A DNA stretch of 64,000 bases from Haliscomenobacter sp965225875 (GCF_965225875.1 NZ_CBDDBS010000002.1:1984001-2048000); one strand, 5' to 3'. Numbered from the stretch's first letter, positions 45,272 to 54,237 are shown. Numbers and translations are program-made. Notes: generated by a model from the letters alone, not told the origin.

Positions 45272-46432
45272 ATGGAACTTTCATTTATACTCAACGAACT
45301 AGGCGAAAACCGCGCAGACTACTTCAATGCCATTGCGCCGCCCATCATCCAAACCAGTAATTTTCAGGTGCGGAAGGTGGATGAATTGCGCGATTTGTTT
45401 GCCGACGAATCGAGTGGTTATTTGTACAGTCGGGGCATCAACCCCACGGTGGATATTTTGCGGGAAAAACTGGCAGCGCTGGACCGGGCCGAAGATGCAC
45501 TGGTATTCAACAGCGGCGCAGCGGCCATTTTTGCCGCAGTGTTGGCCAATATTCAGGCTGATGAGCACATCGTGAGTGTCAATAAGCCCTACACCTGGGC
45601 GCAGCGCATGTTTGACAATATTTTGCCCCGTTTCAATGTCGACACTACTTATGTCGATGGTACCCTTTTGGAAAACTTTGCTGAAGCCATCCGCCCCAAT
45701 ACGCGGATCATTTACCTGGAAAGCCCCAACAGCTGGAGTTATGCACTGCAAGATTTGCGGGCTGTAGCCGAGTTGGCCCGCGATCATGGCATCATCACCA
45801 TTTGTGACAACAGCTACTGTACGCCCTTGTACCAGCGACCGATCGAAATGGGCATTGATCTGGCGCTGCAAAGTGCAACCAAGTACATCGGCGGGCATAG
45901 CGACACCGTAGCTGGTGTACTCAGCGGAAGCAGCGCCATGATCAAAAAAATCTTCGACAGTGAATACCTCAACATTGGGAGCGGCATCCAGCCTTTTAAT
46001 GCCTGGTTGCTGATTCGGGGTTTGCGGACACTTTCGGCCCGGCTGGAGCGGGTTTCGGCTACTACGCCTAAAATTGTAGATTTCCTTAAGCACCATCCCC
46101 AAGTTGAAAAAGTGTTGTTCCCCTTTGATGTGACCTTCCCGCAATACGAATTGGCAAGGGAACAAATGAGTGGCGCCTGTGGCCTTTTGAGTTTTTACCT
46201 CTATGCCGATACACGGCAGGAGATTGTGCGGTTTTGCGAAGGTTTACACCACATCATGATGGCGGTCAGTTGGGGCGGACACGAAAGTTTGATCCTGCCG
46301 GGTTGTGCCAGTTTGTTGGATGAGGAATTCAACCCCGACAACCCCGCACATCGGGTTTTACGTTTATACGTTGGCCTGGAAGATGCTGATTATTTGATCA
46401 AAGACCTGGAGCGGGGTTTCGAAAGTATGTAA
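45272..46432 (+). CDS. Cys/Met metabolism PLP-dependent enzyme (trans-sulfuration family)
   Basis: A 386-residue PLP enzyme of the cystathionine gamma-synthase/lyase family. SGYLYSRGINPTVDIL near residue 48-63 is the usual YSR segment, Asp179 (ICDNSY) binds the pyridine nitrogen and Lys204 in SATKYIGGHSD is the Schiff-base lysine. Likely substrate is an activated homoserine, cystathionine or methionine; the exact reaction cannot be assigned. The tyrosine that stacks on the cofactor appears as Tyr107 in NKPYTWA. Confidence 0.85.
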   Translation: MELSFILNELGENRADYFNAIAPPIIQTSNFQVRKVDELRDLFADESSGYLYSRGINPTVDILREKLAALDRAEDALVFNSGAAAIFAAVLANIQADEHIVSVNKPYTWAQRMFDNILPRFNVDTTYVDGTLLENFAEAIRPNTRIIYLESPNSWSYALQDLRAVAELARDHGIITICDNSYCTPLYQRPIEMGIDLALQSATKYIGGHSDTVAGVLSGSSAMIKKIFDSEYLNIGSGIQPFNAWLLIRGLRTLSARLERVSATTPKIVDFLKHHPQVEKVLFPFDVTFPQYELAREQMSGACGLLSFYLYADTRQEIVRFCEGLHHIMMAVSWGGHESLILPGCASLLDEEFNPDNPAHRVLRLYVGLEDADYLIKDLERGFESM

Positions 46433-46768
46433 GCAAACCTGATATTTTTTTCAGTACCTCCAAAGCTTTAGAAAAAAAATTTGTGTTTTGGACAATTATT
46501 TTTTTGTTTTTTAATTGTCAGCTGTGTGACTTTTAACAAATCCATGCGTATAAAGAGCTGATTGCAAGTGGTTTCGAGTAAAAGGGAATACACAAAAAGT
46601 TTTATTCCTTGTCAATGAGTATTTTACGTTTTTGCCCTAGTAAAAGTCAGTTGCATCTTACGAAATATTCCCCTAATTTTCGTTCGCTTTTTGATCACTC
46701 AGGAATGTGTTTCAAATTAGTTTATCCCCCGAGGGTACTTTTTCAAAACACTAACCTTAATCAAAGTT
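46433..46768. other. 336-base intergenic stretch, AT-rich
   Basis: It holds a weak AT hairpin GACAATTA/TAATTGTC (46491-46519) that may end the upstream transcript. No convincing gene is seen; the leader of the RsbW-like gene presumably lies in its right half, but no clear TAnnTTTG box is close to the start. Confidence 0.5.
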
Positions 46769-47173
46769 ATGCTGAAATTACCTTCCGATCCGCGCAGCGT
46801 CGCTAAAATTGAGTCCTTCCTGGACAAGATGGTAAACAAGTACAAAATCAACCCAGACCTTTACGGAAACATTCTGATCAGCCTTACCGAAGCGGTGAAT
46901 AACGCCATTATTCACGGTAACAAGCAAGATGCCTCCAAACATGTGCAAATCCAAATGCACAAGTCGGCAGATTGTATTGCAGTAAGGGTATCAGACGAAG
47001 GTCGCGGTTTTGATTACCGTAGTTTACCCGATCCTACTCAACCGGAAAACCGCTGTAAATGTGGTGGCCGTGGAGTATTTATGATGCAGCAATTTTCGGA
47101 TGGTATCCGTTATTGCGACAATGGCCGCACTGTAGAAATGCAGTTTCGCCTCAATTGTGGCAACAATCGCTAA
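46769..47173 (+). CDS. RsbW-like serine kinase/ATP-binding regulatory protein
   Basis: A 134-residue GHKL ATPase domain of the anti-sigma factor kinase type (HATPase_c_2). The N box is EAVNNAIIHGN (about 43-53), the G1 box SDEGRGFD (about 78-85), and GGRGVFMMQQFSD is the G2/lid region. In other bacteria such proteins bind an anti-anti-sigma factor or sigma factor; no partner gene is next to it. YbeY follows after 17 bases, a neighbour arrangement known in Bacteroidota. Confidence 0.85.
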   Translation: MLKLPSDPRSVAKIESFLDKMVNKYKINPDLYGNILISLTEAVNNAIIHGNKQDASKHVQIQMHKSADCIAVRVSDEGRGFDYRSLPDPTQPENRCKCGGRGVFMMQQFSDGIRYCDNGRTVEMQFRLNCGNNR

Positions 47174-47190
47174 TTTTTCACCAAATTTTT

Positions 47191-47661
47191 ATGGATGATT
47201 TTGAGCTCTACGATGATTTAGAAGAAGATGGCCCAAGTGATCCAATTTCTTTTTTTGCTGAAGAAATTGATTTCGAACCTGCCAATCCCGCTTTGTTGCG
47301 CCGATGGATTGAAAAGGTTATAACGCAGGAAAAGGCCGAGCTCAATTTTGTTAATTACATCTTTTGCGATGATACTTATCTGCTGAAGCTCAACCAGGAG
47401 TACCTTCAGCATGATACCCTCACCGATATCATTACTTTTCCGTACCACGATCCACCCGTTATTGAGGGGGACGTGTTCATCAGCATCGATCGCATTCACG
47501 AAAATGCCCATCAATTTGGGGTCACCTTTGAACAGGAACTGCACCGGGTGATCATCCATGGGGTGCTGCACCTTTGTGGGTATGGCGATAAAGATCCTTC
47601 GGATAAAGCAAAAATGACCCAGAAGGAGGATGAAGCATTACAATTGCTCAAAACCATCTAA
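47191..47661 (+). CDS. ybeY: Endoribonuclease YbeY (rRNA maturation factor)
   Basis: A 156-residue UPF0054 metalloprotein that acts in 16S rRNA 3'-end processing and ribosome quality control. LNQEYLQHDTLTDIITFPY and GDVFISIDR are conserved family segments. The zinc motif reads HGVLHLCGYGDKD: the first two histidines are present, while the third ligand, usually His, is Asp. The start ATG 47191 gives the family length; an upstream in-frame extension overlaps the RsbW-like gene. The TAA stop is within the left arm of the palindrome at 47659-47705. Confidence 0.9.
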   Translation: MDDFELYDDLEEDGPSDPISFFAEEIDFEPANPALLRRWIEKVITQEKAELNFVNYIFCDDTYLLKLNQEYLQHDTLTDIITFPYHDPPVIEGDVFISIDRIHENAHQFGVTFEQELHRVIIHGVLHLCGYGDKDPSDKAKMTQKEDEALQLLKTI

Positions 47662-47705
47662 TTCACCTGCACCAAGCTCCAAGGGAGACGGATGCAAGTG
47701 AATTA
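47659..47705. terminator. Hairpin between convergent YbeY and lipoprotein genes
   Basis: TAATTCACCTGCA (47659-47671) pairs at 12 of 13 positions with TGCAAGTGAATTA (47693-47705). The left arm begins with the ybeY stop codon. Confidence 0.6.
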
Positions 47706-47714
47706 GATTATTGG

Positions 47715-48338
47715 TTAAAGAATGGTGGGTGCATGTTCCAATTTGCCCTTAACGTAGAAATATGCCTTCTCTTCGTTTTTCATAAAAGGTATTTCCTTCC
47801 CGTCTTTTAGCTTGTACAAAAACACCGTTTCCTCCAGCAAACCTTCCTCGTATTTGTAGGTTTGATCAATCCTGATGTGATCATAGGGCGCGAATGAACT
47901 CATCCCCTCCACTTCAAAATCCAGGGTCTGTTTTCTAAACTCTCGATCACTAAATCCTTTACCTTTTCCCAAGGATGAAAAAAGATTGACCGCTAGTTTT
48001 GATCCCGCAAGTGCATAGTTGATTTCAAAATACATCGTTTGGGAACGCGCTCCAGCTTTGCCGTCATACTCAGGGTGTAGCCGATGCAAACTTTTGATGG
48101 ATTTCCACTGTTGCTGGTAGCGCTTTTGCGTGACGTTAAAAACATAATCATACGTCTCGTCACGTTTCCAGTTGCCATCGGTATAGCGATAAGCATTGCT
48201 GATGCCATTCCAAATGATGGTGTAGGTGTCTTCAAACTGTGGATCAGTGCTGAGGGGAACAATGGCCTTTTCTGGGCTTGAACAAGCGCAAAAAAAGACT
48301 AAAGAAACAACAGCCAGGTGAAATTTAAGCTTTTTCAT
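47715..48338 (-). CDS. Lipoprotein of unknown function
   Basis: A 207-residue protein with a lipoprotein signal: MKKLKFHLAVVSLVFFCAC, Cys19 as likely anchor followed by SSPEK. The mature part has aromatic-rich strands (YTIIWNGISNAYRYTDGNW, YVFNVTQKRYQQQW) and a late FFYKL-like strand (ETVFLYKLKDGKEIPF). No family recognised. ATG 48338 was chosen for the signal peptide. Upstream is the divergent-free minus-strand Crp/Fnr gene, 70 bases away. Confidence 0.65.
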   Translation of the reverse strand: MKKLKFHLAVVSLVFFCACSSPEKAIVPLSTDPQFEDTYTIIWNGISNAYRYTDGNWKRDETYDYVFNVTQKRYQQQWKSIKSLHRLHPEYDGKAGARSQTMYFEINYALAGSKLAVNLFSSLGKGKGFSDREFRKQTLDFEVEGMSSFAPYDHIRIDQTYKYEEGLLEETVFLYKLKDGKEIPFMKNEEKAYFYVKGKLEHAPTIL

Positions 48339-48408
48339 TGTTTGGATTGTGTTGATGAATGAATAGCACAAATTTCAGCCCTGGCAAAAACAATCCAATT
48401 GACCTATG

Positions 48409-48999
48409 TTACAATCGTTCAGAGTGAGCGATTTTTTTTCGAATGCGGCTCAAACTTTCCCGCTCAATGCCCAAATAGGAAGCCAAATGATAGAGTGGGA
48501 TTCTTTCCAAATAGCTGGGGTATTCGGTGATCAGCTGTAAATACCGTTCTTCTGCCTCCATGAATAAAAAAGATTCAACCCGGGTAATCGTCTCTCGGTA
48601 AGCTCTTTCCGCAATCAACCTGCCAAATCTTTCCCAGTTGTGGGAATGGTCATAGGCACTTATCAAGGTAGGCAATGTAAACACAATGAGCTCCGCGGGC
48701 TCCAATGCTTCAATGTAATACTTGCTGGGTTTTTGATTGGAAAAACTATCATAGTCTACCACAAAATCGTTTTCCAAGATGAAACGAGTATTGACTTCTT
48801 TGCCGTCCGCCAGGTAATAAACCCTGAATACACCTTTGCAAACGAAACCAATGTGATGGCAGATTCTACCGGGCTCTAAAAACAACTTTGCTTTCTGGTA
48901 AGCCTGTTCGTCCAAAGAGCGGGTGAAAAATTGACAATCCGCCTCAGTTAGAAATGGGACTTGTTTTAAATAAGCAGAAAAAATCGCCAGGTTCTCCAT
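48409..48999 (-). CDS. Crp/Fnr-family transcription regulator
   Basis: A 196-residue regulator. The N-terminal cyclic-nucleotide-binding-like beta barrel (about 20-130) has GFVCKGVFRVYYLADGKEV, and the C-terminal part carries a short helix-turn-helix (IPLYHLASYLGIERESLSRIRKKI). This group of Bacteroidota Crp-like regulators usually lacks the cAMP-binding RxS residues. The ligand is not known. It may control the neighbouring lipoprotein gene, by position only. Confidence 0.9.
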   Translation of the reverse strand: MENLAIFSAYLKQVPFLTEADCQFFTRSLDEQAYQKAKLFLEPGRICHHIGFVCKGVFRVYYLADGKEVNTRFILENDFVVDYDSFSNQKPSKYYIEALEPAELIVFTLPTLISAYDHSHNWERFGRLIAERAYRETITRVESFLFMEAEERYLQLITEYPSYLERIPLYHLASYLGIERESLSRIRKKIAHSERL

Positions 49000-49031
49000 A
49001 ACAACTTACTTTAATCAAAGATAGTCAATTG

Positions 49032-49814
49032 TCATCCCGCGAAATGGCCATAAGCTACAAAAAACGGATTGCGTAAATCTTCTTTGTTGTACTTTAAAGG
49101 TGCATCGGTACTCTGATCAATGACCATTCCCCCTGCCTCTTCCAGAACGATTTGTGCTGCACCTGTATCCCATTCCATGGTTGGCCCCATGCGTGGGTAA
49201 ACGTGCGCCTGCCCTTGGGCAATCATCAAAAACTTGAGCGAACTGCCTCGTGAAACCAACTCTGGCTGATCCAATGCATTGATGAATGCTTCGGTCTCCG
49301 GGTTCATGTGTGAACGCGAACAAACTACTTTTAAGCCCGCATCTTTTAGGCCAAAAGACAATGCCTGCAATTGTTCGACTTGGCCATCTTTTTCAAAAAA
49401 CGCACCTTCGCCTTTCACTGCGTAGTACATTTCATCATAAACCGGAACGTACACTACGCCCAATTCTATGACGCCCTTGTTGATCAAGGCGATGTTGACG
49501 GTAAAGTCTCCATTGCGTTTGACAAACTCCTTGGTGCCATCCAGAGGATCAACCAACCAGGCTTTCGTGAAATGTTGGCGCTCGGTATAGGGCTGCAATT
49601 TATTTTCTTCCGAAATGATCGGGTATTGTACCGGTAGCGCTTCCAGGGCACTACAGATGATGGCATTGGCGGTGCGGTCGGCAATGGTCAGGGGAGAAGT
49701 GTCGGCTTTATGTTCGACCTGAAAGTCGGCTTCATTGGCGTAAATGTCCAGAATAGCGGCCCCGGCACGACGGGCAATTTGGGTTATTTCAGCAATGAGT
49801 TGTTTGTTCAGCAT
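49032..49814 (-). CDS. cysQ: 3'(2'),5'-bisphosphate nucleotidase CysQ
   Basis: A 260-residue inositol-monophosphatase-fold enzyme that hydrolyses 3'-phosphoadenosine 5'-phosphate (PAP) from sulfate assimilation. Metal-binding motifs DPLDGTKEF (about 86-94) and EWDTGAAQIV (about 211-220) are intact, and ISEEN precedes the first. ATG 49814 is the natural start. It is divergent from galE, with only 35 bases between the two start codons, so the promoters must overlap. Confidence 0.92.
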   Translation of the reverse strand: MLNKQLIAEITQIARRAGAAILDIYANEADFQVEHKADTSPLTIADRTANAIICSALEALPVQYPIISEENKLQPYTERQHFTKAWLVDPLDGTKEFVKRNGDFTVNIALINKGVIELGVVYVPVYDEMYYAVKGEGAFFEKDGQVEQLQALSFGLKDAGLKVVCSRSHMNPETEAFINALDQPELVSRGSSLKFLMIAQGQAHVYPRMGPTMEWDTGAAQIVLEEAGGMVIDQSTDAPLKYNKEDLRNPFFVAYGHFAG

Positions 49815-49849
49815 TGAATGGGTATTTTCGAGCCGCAAAACTAATACAA

Positions 49850-50860
49850 ATGAGCAAGATTCTCGTTACAGGTGGCTGCGGCTACATCGGCAGTCATACC
49901 CTGGTTGATTTAATCGACAATGGTTTTGAGGTCATTTCTATTGATAACCTGATCAATGCATCGGAGAGTATCCTCGAAGGAGTGAAGGCGATTACCGGAA
50001 AAACGGTGCAAAATTACCCCGTTGACCTCTGTGACAAAGCGGCAACCAAAGCTGTATTTCAGGCCCATACCGACATTGCAGGTATCATTCACTTCGCCGC
50101 CCTTAAATATGTTGGCGAAAGTGTGGAACAACCGCTGCGCTATTTCCGCAACAACCTCGATAGTTTGCTCAATATCCTGGAGTGCATGTTGGAATTTGGG
50201 GTAAAAAACATCATTTTTTCTTCCTCCTGTTCCGTTTATGGCAATGCCACTGAACTGCCCGTAACCGAAAGCACGCCCTTCCAAAACGCCGAATCACCCT
50301 ACGCCCGCACCAAACAAATGGGCGAGCACATCTTGCAAGACTTCTGTTTTCAGGAAAAAAATACCAACGCCGTCATCCTGCGCTACTTCAACCCGGCAGG
50401 TGCCCACGAAAGCACCTTGATTGGAGAAGCGGCTACAGCGGCTACCAACCTGGTTCCGGTAATCACCGAAACCGCGGCGGGCAAACGCGCTAGCATGACT
50501 GTATTTGGAGCAGACTACCCTACCCGCGATGGCAGTTGTGTACGCGACTACATCCACGTGATGGACCTGGCCAATGCCCACACCAAAGCCATTCAATACC
50601 TCCTGGCCAATCGGCAGGAGCGCAACTGCGAAACCTTTAACCTGGGCATTGGTGAAGGTGTAACGGTACTGGAGGCCATCAAAGCCTTTGAGGAGGTTGC
50701 TGGCCAAAAACTCAATTACATCATCGGCCCTCGTCGCGCAGGTGATGTGGTGGCGATTTATGCCAATAACAACCGGGCTACCGAACGCCTCGGCTGGCAG
50801 GCTAAACGCAACATTAGCGACATTATGCGTACGGCTTGGGAGTGGGAGCAAAAACGTTGA
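49850..50860 (+). CDS. galE: UDP-glucose 4-epimerase
   Basis: A 336-residue extended SDR enzyme that interconverts UDP-glucose and UDP-galactose with NAD+. The Rossmann motif is VTGGCGYIGSH (about 6-16), the catalytic serine is in SSSCSVYG, and the YxxxK pair is in SPYARTKQMGE. It provides UDP-galactose for cell-surface glycans. ATG 49850 places the NAD motif at the usual distance from the start. Confidence 0.94.
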   Translation: MSKILVTGGCGYIGSHTLVDLIDNGFEVISIDNLINASESILEGVKAITGKTVQNYPVDLCDKAATKAVFQAHTDIAGIIHFAALKYVGESVEQPLRYFRNNLDSLLNILECMLEFGVKNIIFSSSCSVYGNATELPVTESTPFQNAESPYARTKQMGEHILQDFCFQEKNTNAVILRYFNPAGAHESTLIGEAATAATNLVPVITETAAGKRASMTVFGADYPTRDGSCVRDYIHVMDLANAHTKAIQYLLANRQERNCETFNLGIGEGVTVLEAIKAFEEVAGQKLNYIIGPRRAGDVVAIYANNNRATERLGWQAKRNISDIMRTAWEWEQKR

Positions 50861-50869
50861 TTTTTCAAC

Positions 50870-50932
50870 TAGGCATAAAACGAAAAAGCCCGACTCCTTG
50901 ACGGAAGCTGTTTTTTTTTCGTTTTATGCCTA
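50870..50932. terminator. galE terminator, long hairpin
   Basis: TAGGCATAAAACGAAAAA (50870-50887) pairs perfectly with 50915-50932. A T-run precedes the right arm (50911-50919). Confidence 0.75.
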
Positions 50933-51078
50933 ATCAAATTTTTGCCCTTAAGCTCCTTTAAATCAGATATATCTTACATAAATGCTCAAAAATTTCGTGA
51001 ACAACTTTTTACAATGGGCGTTTTTTATTTTTAAGAGTATTACTATCTTTTTTTACACTGTAATTAGAATGATTTTAA

Positions 51079-51086
51079 TACATTTG
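51079..51086 (+). promoter_or_regulatory. Promoter -7 box for the haloperoxidase-like gene
   Basis: TACATTTG, exact TAnnTTTG, about 88 bases before ATG 51174; only CTG is found at the expected -33 site. Confidence 0.5.
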
Positions 51087-51173
51087 TCATAATTTTCCAA
51101 TTGAGCCATTCTAAGAGCGCGCTACCTACCATTCTTATCTGTCATTTCCTCATTTATTAAAGTATTTACTCCC

Positions 51174-52523
51174 ATGAAGCAACTATTACGCATGGGTATG
51201 GCGCTGTTGATGATCGGTTTAATCACCGCCTGCGACCCTGACGACAAAGAAGTTACCTTTCTTCCTACTGCGGATGAGTACGATTCCGAGCTCGTCCAGG
51301 ACTGGATGGGGCTTACCCTGCAACTCTCCAAAGAAACTGCAGGCTATACTCCACCAGTAGCCGCTCGAATGTTTGGATACGTTGGTTTGACCCTATTTGA
51401 ATCTGTTCGTCCTGGAATTCCGAAGGGATTGAGTATGGCCGGGCAGGTTTCGGGCTTGGAAGCTTCTAATTTACCTCAAATTGATCCCAATCTGGAGTAC
51501 CACTGGCCTTTGGTGGGCAATGCAGCTTTGGCTCAAATTGTAAAGGCCTGTTATGCCCCTGCCACGGAGCAGAATAAGTTTTTGATCGCCAGTTTGGAAC
51601 AAAAGTACAATGAACGTTACCGGAATAAAATCCACGATGATATTGTCAAACGTTCTACTGAATACGGCATAGCCGTAGCCAATGCCATTGCCAATTATGC
51701 CAATAGTGATGGGCAACAATTTTGTTACCAAACCAACTTTCCAGCTAGTTACACCGTACCTACCGGGGTAAGCTTGTGGGTGCCTACGGCTCCGGCTTTC
51801 CAAAAAATACCACTCCAACCTTTTTGGGGTAAAGTGAGGACTTTTTACCCCAACAATGCCGATGTATCAATGGTGCCTCCACCACCTACTTACTCCACCG
51901 ACAAAACTTCTCCCTTTTATCAGCAAGCCCTGGAAGTGTATACGACCGTTAAAAATCTGACGGTGGAACAAAAAACCATTGCTGAATACTGGAGTGATGA
52001 TCCCGGAAAAACCTTTACGCCTCCCGGGCATTCCATTGCCATTACCCGGCAAGTATTGGCCAAAGAAGAAGCTAGTTTGTCGATAGCCGCTGAAGCCTTT
52101 GCCCGCGTAGGTATGGGCGTGCATGATGCTTTCGTGTCGTGCTGGAATGCTAAGTACACCTATAATTTGATGCGGCCAATCACTTATGTCAAAGCTCAAA
52201 TTGATGCATCGTGGAATGCACATCTGACCACGCCTCCTTTCCCAGAGTACACCTCGGGGCATTCCACCCAGTCGGGGGCAACAGCACAGATATTGTCAGA
52301 TTTATTCGGTTACAACTATGCCTTTACCGATCGAGCGCATAAAGACCGCACCGACATCGACGGTAGCCCGCGCAGTTTCAATACTTTTTTTGAATTTGCC
52401 AACGAGGCCGCAGTAAGCCGTTTGTACGGAGGGATTCATTACCGCGCAGGTAATGAACAAGGGCTATTGCAGGGCATCCGGGTAGGAAAAAACATTAGTA
52501 AATTAAAATTTAGAGACCTCTAA
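51174..52523 (+). CDS. Vanadium haloperoxidase-like PAP2 lipoprotein
   Basis: A 449-residue protein with lipoprotein signal (MGMALLMIGLITAC, Cys about 20). It belongs to the vanadium-dependent haloperoxidase/PAP2 superfamily: YTSGHS with His363 fits the P-S-G-H motif and SRLYGGIHYRAGNE with His422 fits the SRxxxGxHxxxD motif, with the final Asp replaced. It may act as a phosphatase or haloperoxidase; which one cannot be told. TAA stop lies within the hairpin at 52505-52528. Confidence 0.85.
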   Translation: MKQLLRMGMALLMIGLITACDPDDKEVTFLPTADEYDSELVQDWMGLTLQLSKETAGYTPPVAARMFGYVGLTLFESVRPGIPKGLSMAGQVSGLEASNLPQIDPNLEYHWPLVGNAALAQIVKACYAPATEQNKFLIASLEQKYNERYRNKIHDDIVKRSTEYGIAVANAIANYANSDGQQFCYQTNFPASYTVPTGVSLWVPTAPAFQKIPLQPFWGKVRTFYPNNADVSMVPPPPTYSTDKTSPFYQQALEVYTTVKNLTVEQKTIAEYWSDDPGKTFTPPGHSIAITRQVLAKEEASLSIAAEAFARVGMGVHDAFVSCWNAKYTYNLMRPITYVKAQIDASWNAHLTTPPFPEYTSGHSTQSGATAQILSDLFGYNYAFTDRAHKDRTDIDGSPRSFNTFFEFANEAAVSRLYGGIHYRAGNEQGLLQGIRVGKNISKLKFRDL

Positions 52524-52564
52524 ATTTTAGACAAAAAAGGCTGGCGCGAATGAATGCGCCAGCC
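52505..52564. terminator. Two adjacent hairpins between convergent genes
   Basis: AAAATTTAGAG (52505-52515) pairs with CTCTAAATTTT (52518-52528) across the haloperoxidase stop. GGCTGGCGC (52539-52547) pairs with GCGCCAGCC (52556-52564); read on the minus strand it is followed by TTTTTT (52538-52533), terminating the hydrolase gene. Confidence 0.75.
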
Positions 52565-52605
52565 ACAAACCCTGCTACTCACGGCAGGTTTTCAGCATAT
52601 CTTAC

Positions 52606-53505
52606 CTACAGCATCCGCTGCAAAGCACCTAATACTTCCTTCCACAAGGAGTCCTTAAACTGAGTCCGAAACACCCCGTAGTGGTCAATTTTTCGGGTAT
52701 TCCAATCTTCGGGCCGCAATACCTGAAAGCTCAAACCAGCCACACTTTTGACATGGCTCCAAAAAGCAGGTACCGAGCGCGCGTTGCTGATGGGGTCGTC
52801 CGTGGCCCAAAAAACGTGGATAGGAAAAGGCATTTGATCAAATGCGCCGATAGGGACACTTTTTCCATAAAATTGGGGGTCAAAAAAATAGTTAGGCTTA
52901 CTGCACCAGGCCCGCCACTGCGTCACCACTTTACGCGGTAAATCCTCCATAATTTTAAACCTCTTGGCTGCGACATAACCTTTCAACAAAATACTAAGGG
53001 GCGTAAACAAATAAAAGAAATAATAACTCTTGAGCCGATAGTCCAATGGCATGTAGGGCAAATAGCCTACCGAGGTAGCTACCGCCACCAAACCTTTTAC
53101 CTTGTGTACATTGGGCATAAATCCCACTTGTTGTCCTCCAGCACTGTGCCCCAAAATCAATTTGGGCAAATTTGGATAGCGGGCATCCAGAAAATCCAAT
53201 ACAGCAGGCATGTCTTTTTGCCCGTAATCCAAAAAAGAAAAGCTGCACTGCCGCATATCTGCTGGTTTTGATTCGCCAGTTCCCCGGTAATCATAGACGA
53301 TGGTGGCCAGGCCCTGCTCTGCCAGGTAATTGGCCAGGGGCAAGTAAAATTCTTTTTTGAATCCAGTTCCTCCACTGAGCATGATGGCTGCTTGTACTTG
53401 AGCGGGTGCACAAAGCACGGCTGAAAGGGGAACTCCATCGGGACAGATAATGCTAAGTTTTTCAGTTTGGGCCAAAGGGCTTCGGGTCGGGATGTTTGCG
53501 GACAT
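52606..53505 (-). CDS. Alpha/beta hydrolase
   Basis: A 299-residue cytoplasmic hydrolase. GTGFKKEFY and YDYRGTGES are typical early strands; LGHSAGGQ holds the nucleophilic serine in the GxSxG elbow, and late segments (WATDDPISN, DHYGVF) fit the acid and histidine. Substrate unknown; esterase or lipase-like. It lies downstream of the TetR gene on the same strand, 55 bases away, with the same operator-like motif upstream of each, so it is probably the regulator's target. Confidence 0.85.
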   Translation of the reverse strand: MSANIPTRSPLAQTEKLSIICPDGVPLSAVLCAPAQVQAAIMLSGGTGFKKEFYLPLANYLAEQGLATIVYDYRGTGESKPADMRQCSFSFLDYGQKDMPAVLDFLDARYPNLPKLILGHSAGGQQVGFMPNVHKVKGLVAVATSVGYLPYMPLDYRLKSYYFFYLFTPLSILLKGYVAAKRFKIMEDLPRKVVTQWRAWCSKPNYFFDPQFYGKSVPIGAFDQMPFPIHVFWATDDPISNARSVPAFWSHVKSVAGLSFQVLRPEDWNTRKIDHYGVFRTQFKDSLWKEVLGALQRML

Positions 53506-53523
53506 GGTTATGGATGTTTTATT

Positions 53524-53543
53524 TTATTGACCGTTCGTTAAAA
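53524..53543. promoter_or_regulatory. Candidate TetR operator before the hydrolase gene
   Basis: TTATTGACCGTTCGTTAAAA shares 16 of 20 bases with the motif at 54141-54160 upstream of the regulator gene. Core dyad TTGACCG/CGTTAAA. Confidence 0.65.
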
Positions 53544-53560
53544 TTATTGTGCAAAAAAAA

Positions 53561-54118
53561 TTAGCGACTGCCGATTCGCGCCAAAGCTTGCTTCAAATAG
53601 TTTTCATCGGCAAATAAACGGGTAAGTAGCAAGGCACCTTCAAATTCTTGCAAGGCCTGCACAGCCATTCTGGCAGCTTCATCGGCTGGATATTTTTCGC
53701 AATATATCTGGGTCAGGTAGTCGATAAAAGTGCTGAAGAATTTGCGCACGATAGGTAAAAAAGCATAATCTTTACCTACGGATTCCAGGGCAGTGTTGGC
53801 CATCAAGCATCCATTGGTGTAGCCATTAAAGTCATAAAAGCGGGCCATTTTGCTGGCCAGTTTTTGCAGTTTACCAGCCGTATCCAGTTCAGGGTTTTCA
53901 ACAATCCGCTTAAGCATTTGGGTGAATTGCTCCAGCATGTAGCTCAGGATTTCCTTCATCAGGTCCTCCTTGTCTTTGAAATAGTAATAAAAGTGCGATT
54001 TGGCCATGCCCAAAGTAGCTGCCAGGTCTCCAATACTGGTATAGTGGTAGCCTTTCTCCCAAATCAGGAGCAATGATTTTTGCAGTATTTCCTCCTTACT
54101 GGTTTTGATGGTAGGCAT
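53561..54118 (-). CDS. TetR/AcrR-family transcription regulator
   Basis: A 185-residue repressor. The N-terminal HTH (about 10-55) has ILQKSLLLIWEKGYHYTSIGDLAATLGMAKSHFYYYFKDKEDL in two halves; the C-terminal ligand domain is helical (WPxx absent, FYDFNGYTNGCLMANTALE). It resembles TetR_C_6-type members with GCLxxN. It likely represses itself and the alpha/beta hydrolase gene, as both are preceded by the same 20-base motif. Confidence 0.92.
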   Translation of the reverse strand: MPTIKTSKEEILQKSLLLIWEKGYHYTSIGDLAATLGMAKSHFYYYFKDKEDLMKEILSYMLEQFTQMLKRIVENPELDTAGKLQKLASKMARFYDFNGYTNGCLMANTALESVGKDYAFLPIVRKFFSTFIDYLTQIYCEKYPADEAARMAVQALQEFEGALLLTRLFADENYLKQALARIGSR

Positions 54119-54140
54119 GAGTTGAATTTACTGGCTCAAT

Positions 54141-54160
54141 TTATTGAACAATCGTTAAAA
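54141..54160. promoter_or_regulatory. Candidate TetR operator before the regulator gene
   Basis: TTATTGAACAATCGTTAAAA, 22 bases before the regulator's ATG (minus strand), matching the motif at 53524-53543. Confidence 0.65.
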
Positions 54161-54229
54161 AAGCGAGCTTTTGGACAAGTTTTCGACAAAACAGCGATTA
54201 AAGAAACGTTAAACCCCTTTATAGCTTGC

Positions 54230-54237
54230 TACTTTCG
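54230..54237 (+). promoter_or_regulatory. Possible -7 box for the DUF4197 gene
   Basis: TACTTTCG, one mismatch to TAnnTTTG, about 49 bases before ATG 54286. Confidence 0.35.

Larger units (their letters stand above)
50861..51173. other. 313-base intergenic stretch
   Basis: It contains the galE terminator hairpin, an AT-rich stretch, and the -7 box at 51079-51086. No further gene is visible. Confidence 0.6.

Noticed and set aside
46609..46806. Possible 65-codon gene upstream of the RsbW-like gene
   Set aside because: It overlaps the start of the RsbW-like gene in another frame, has no domain or membrane logic and no promoter box.
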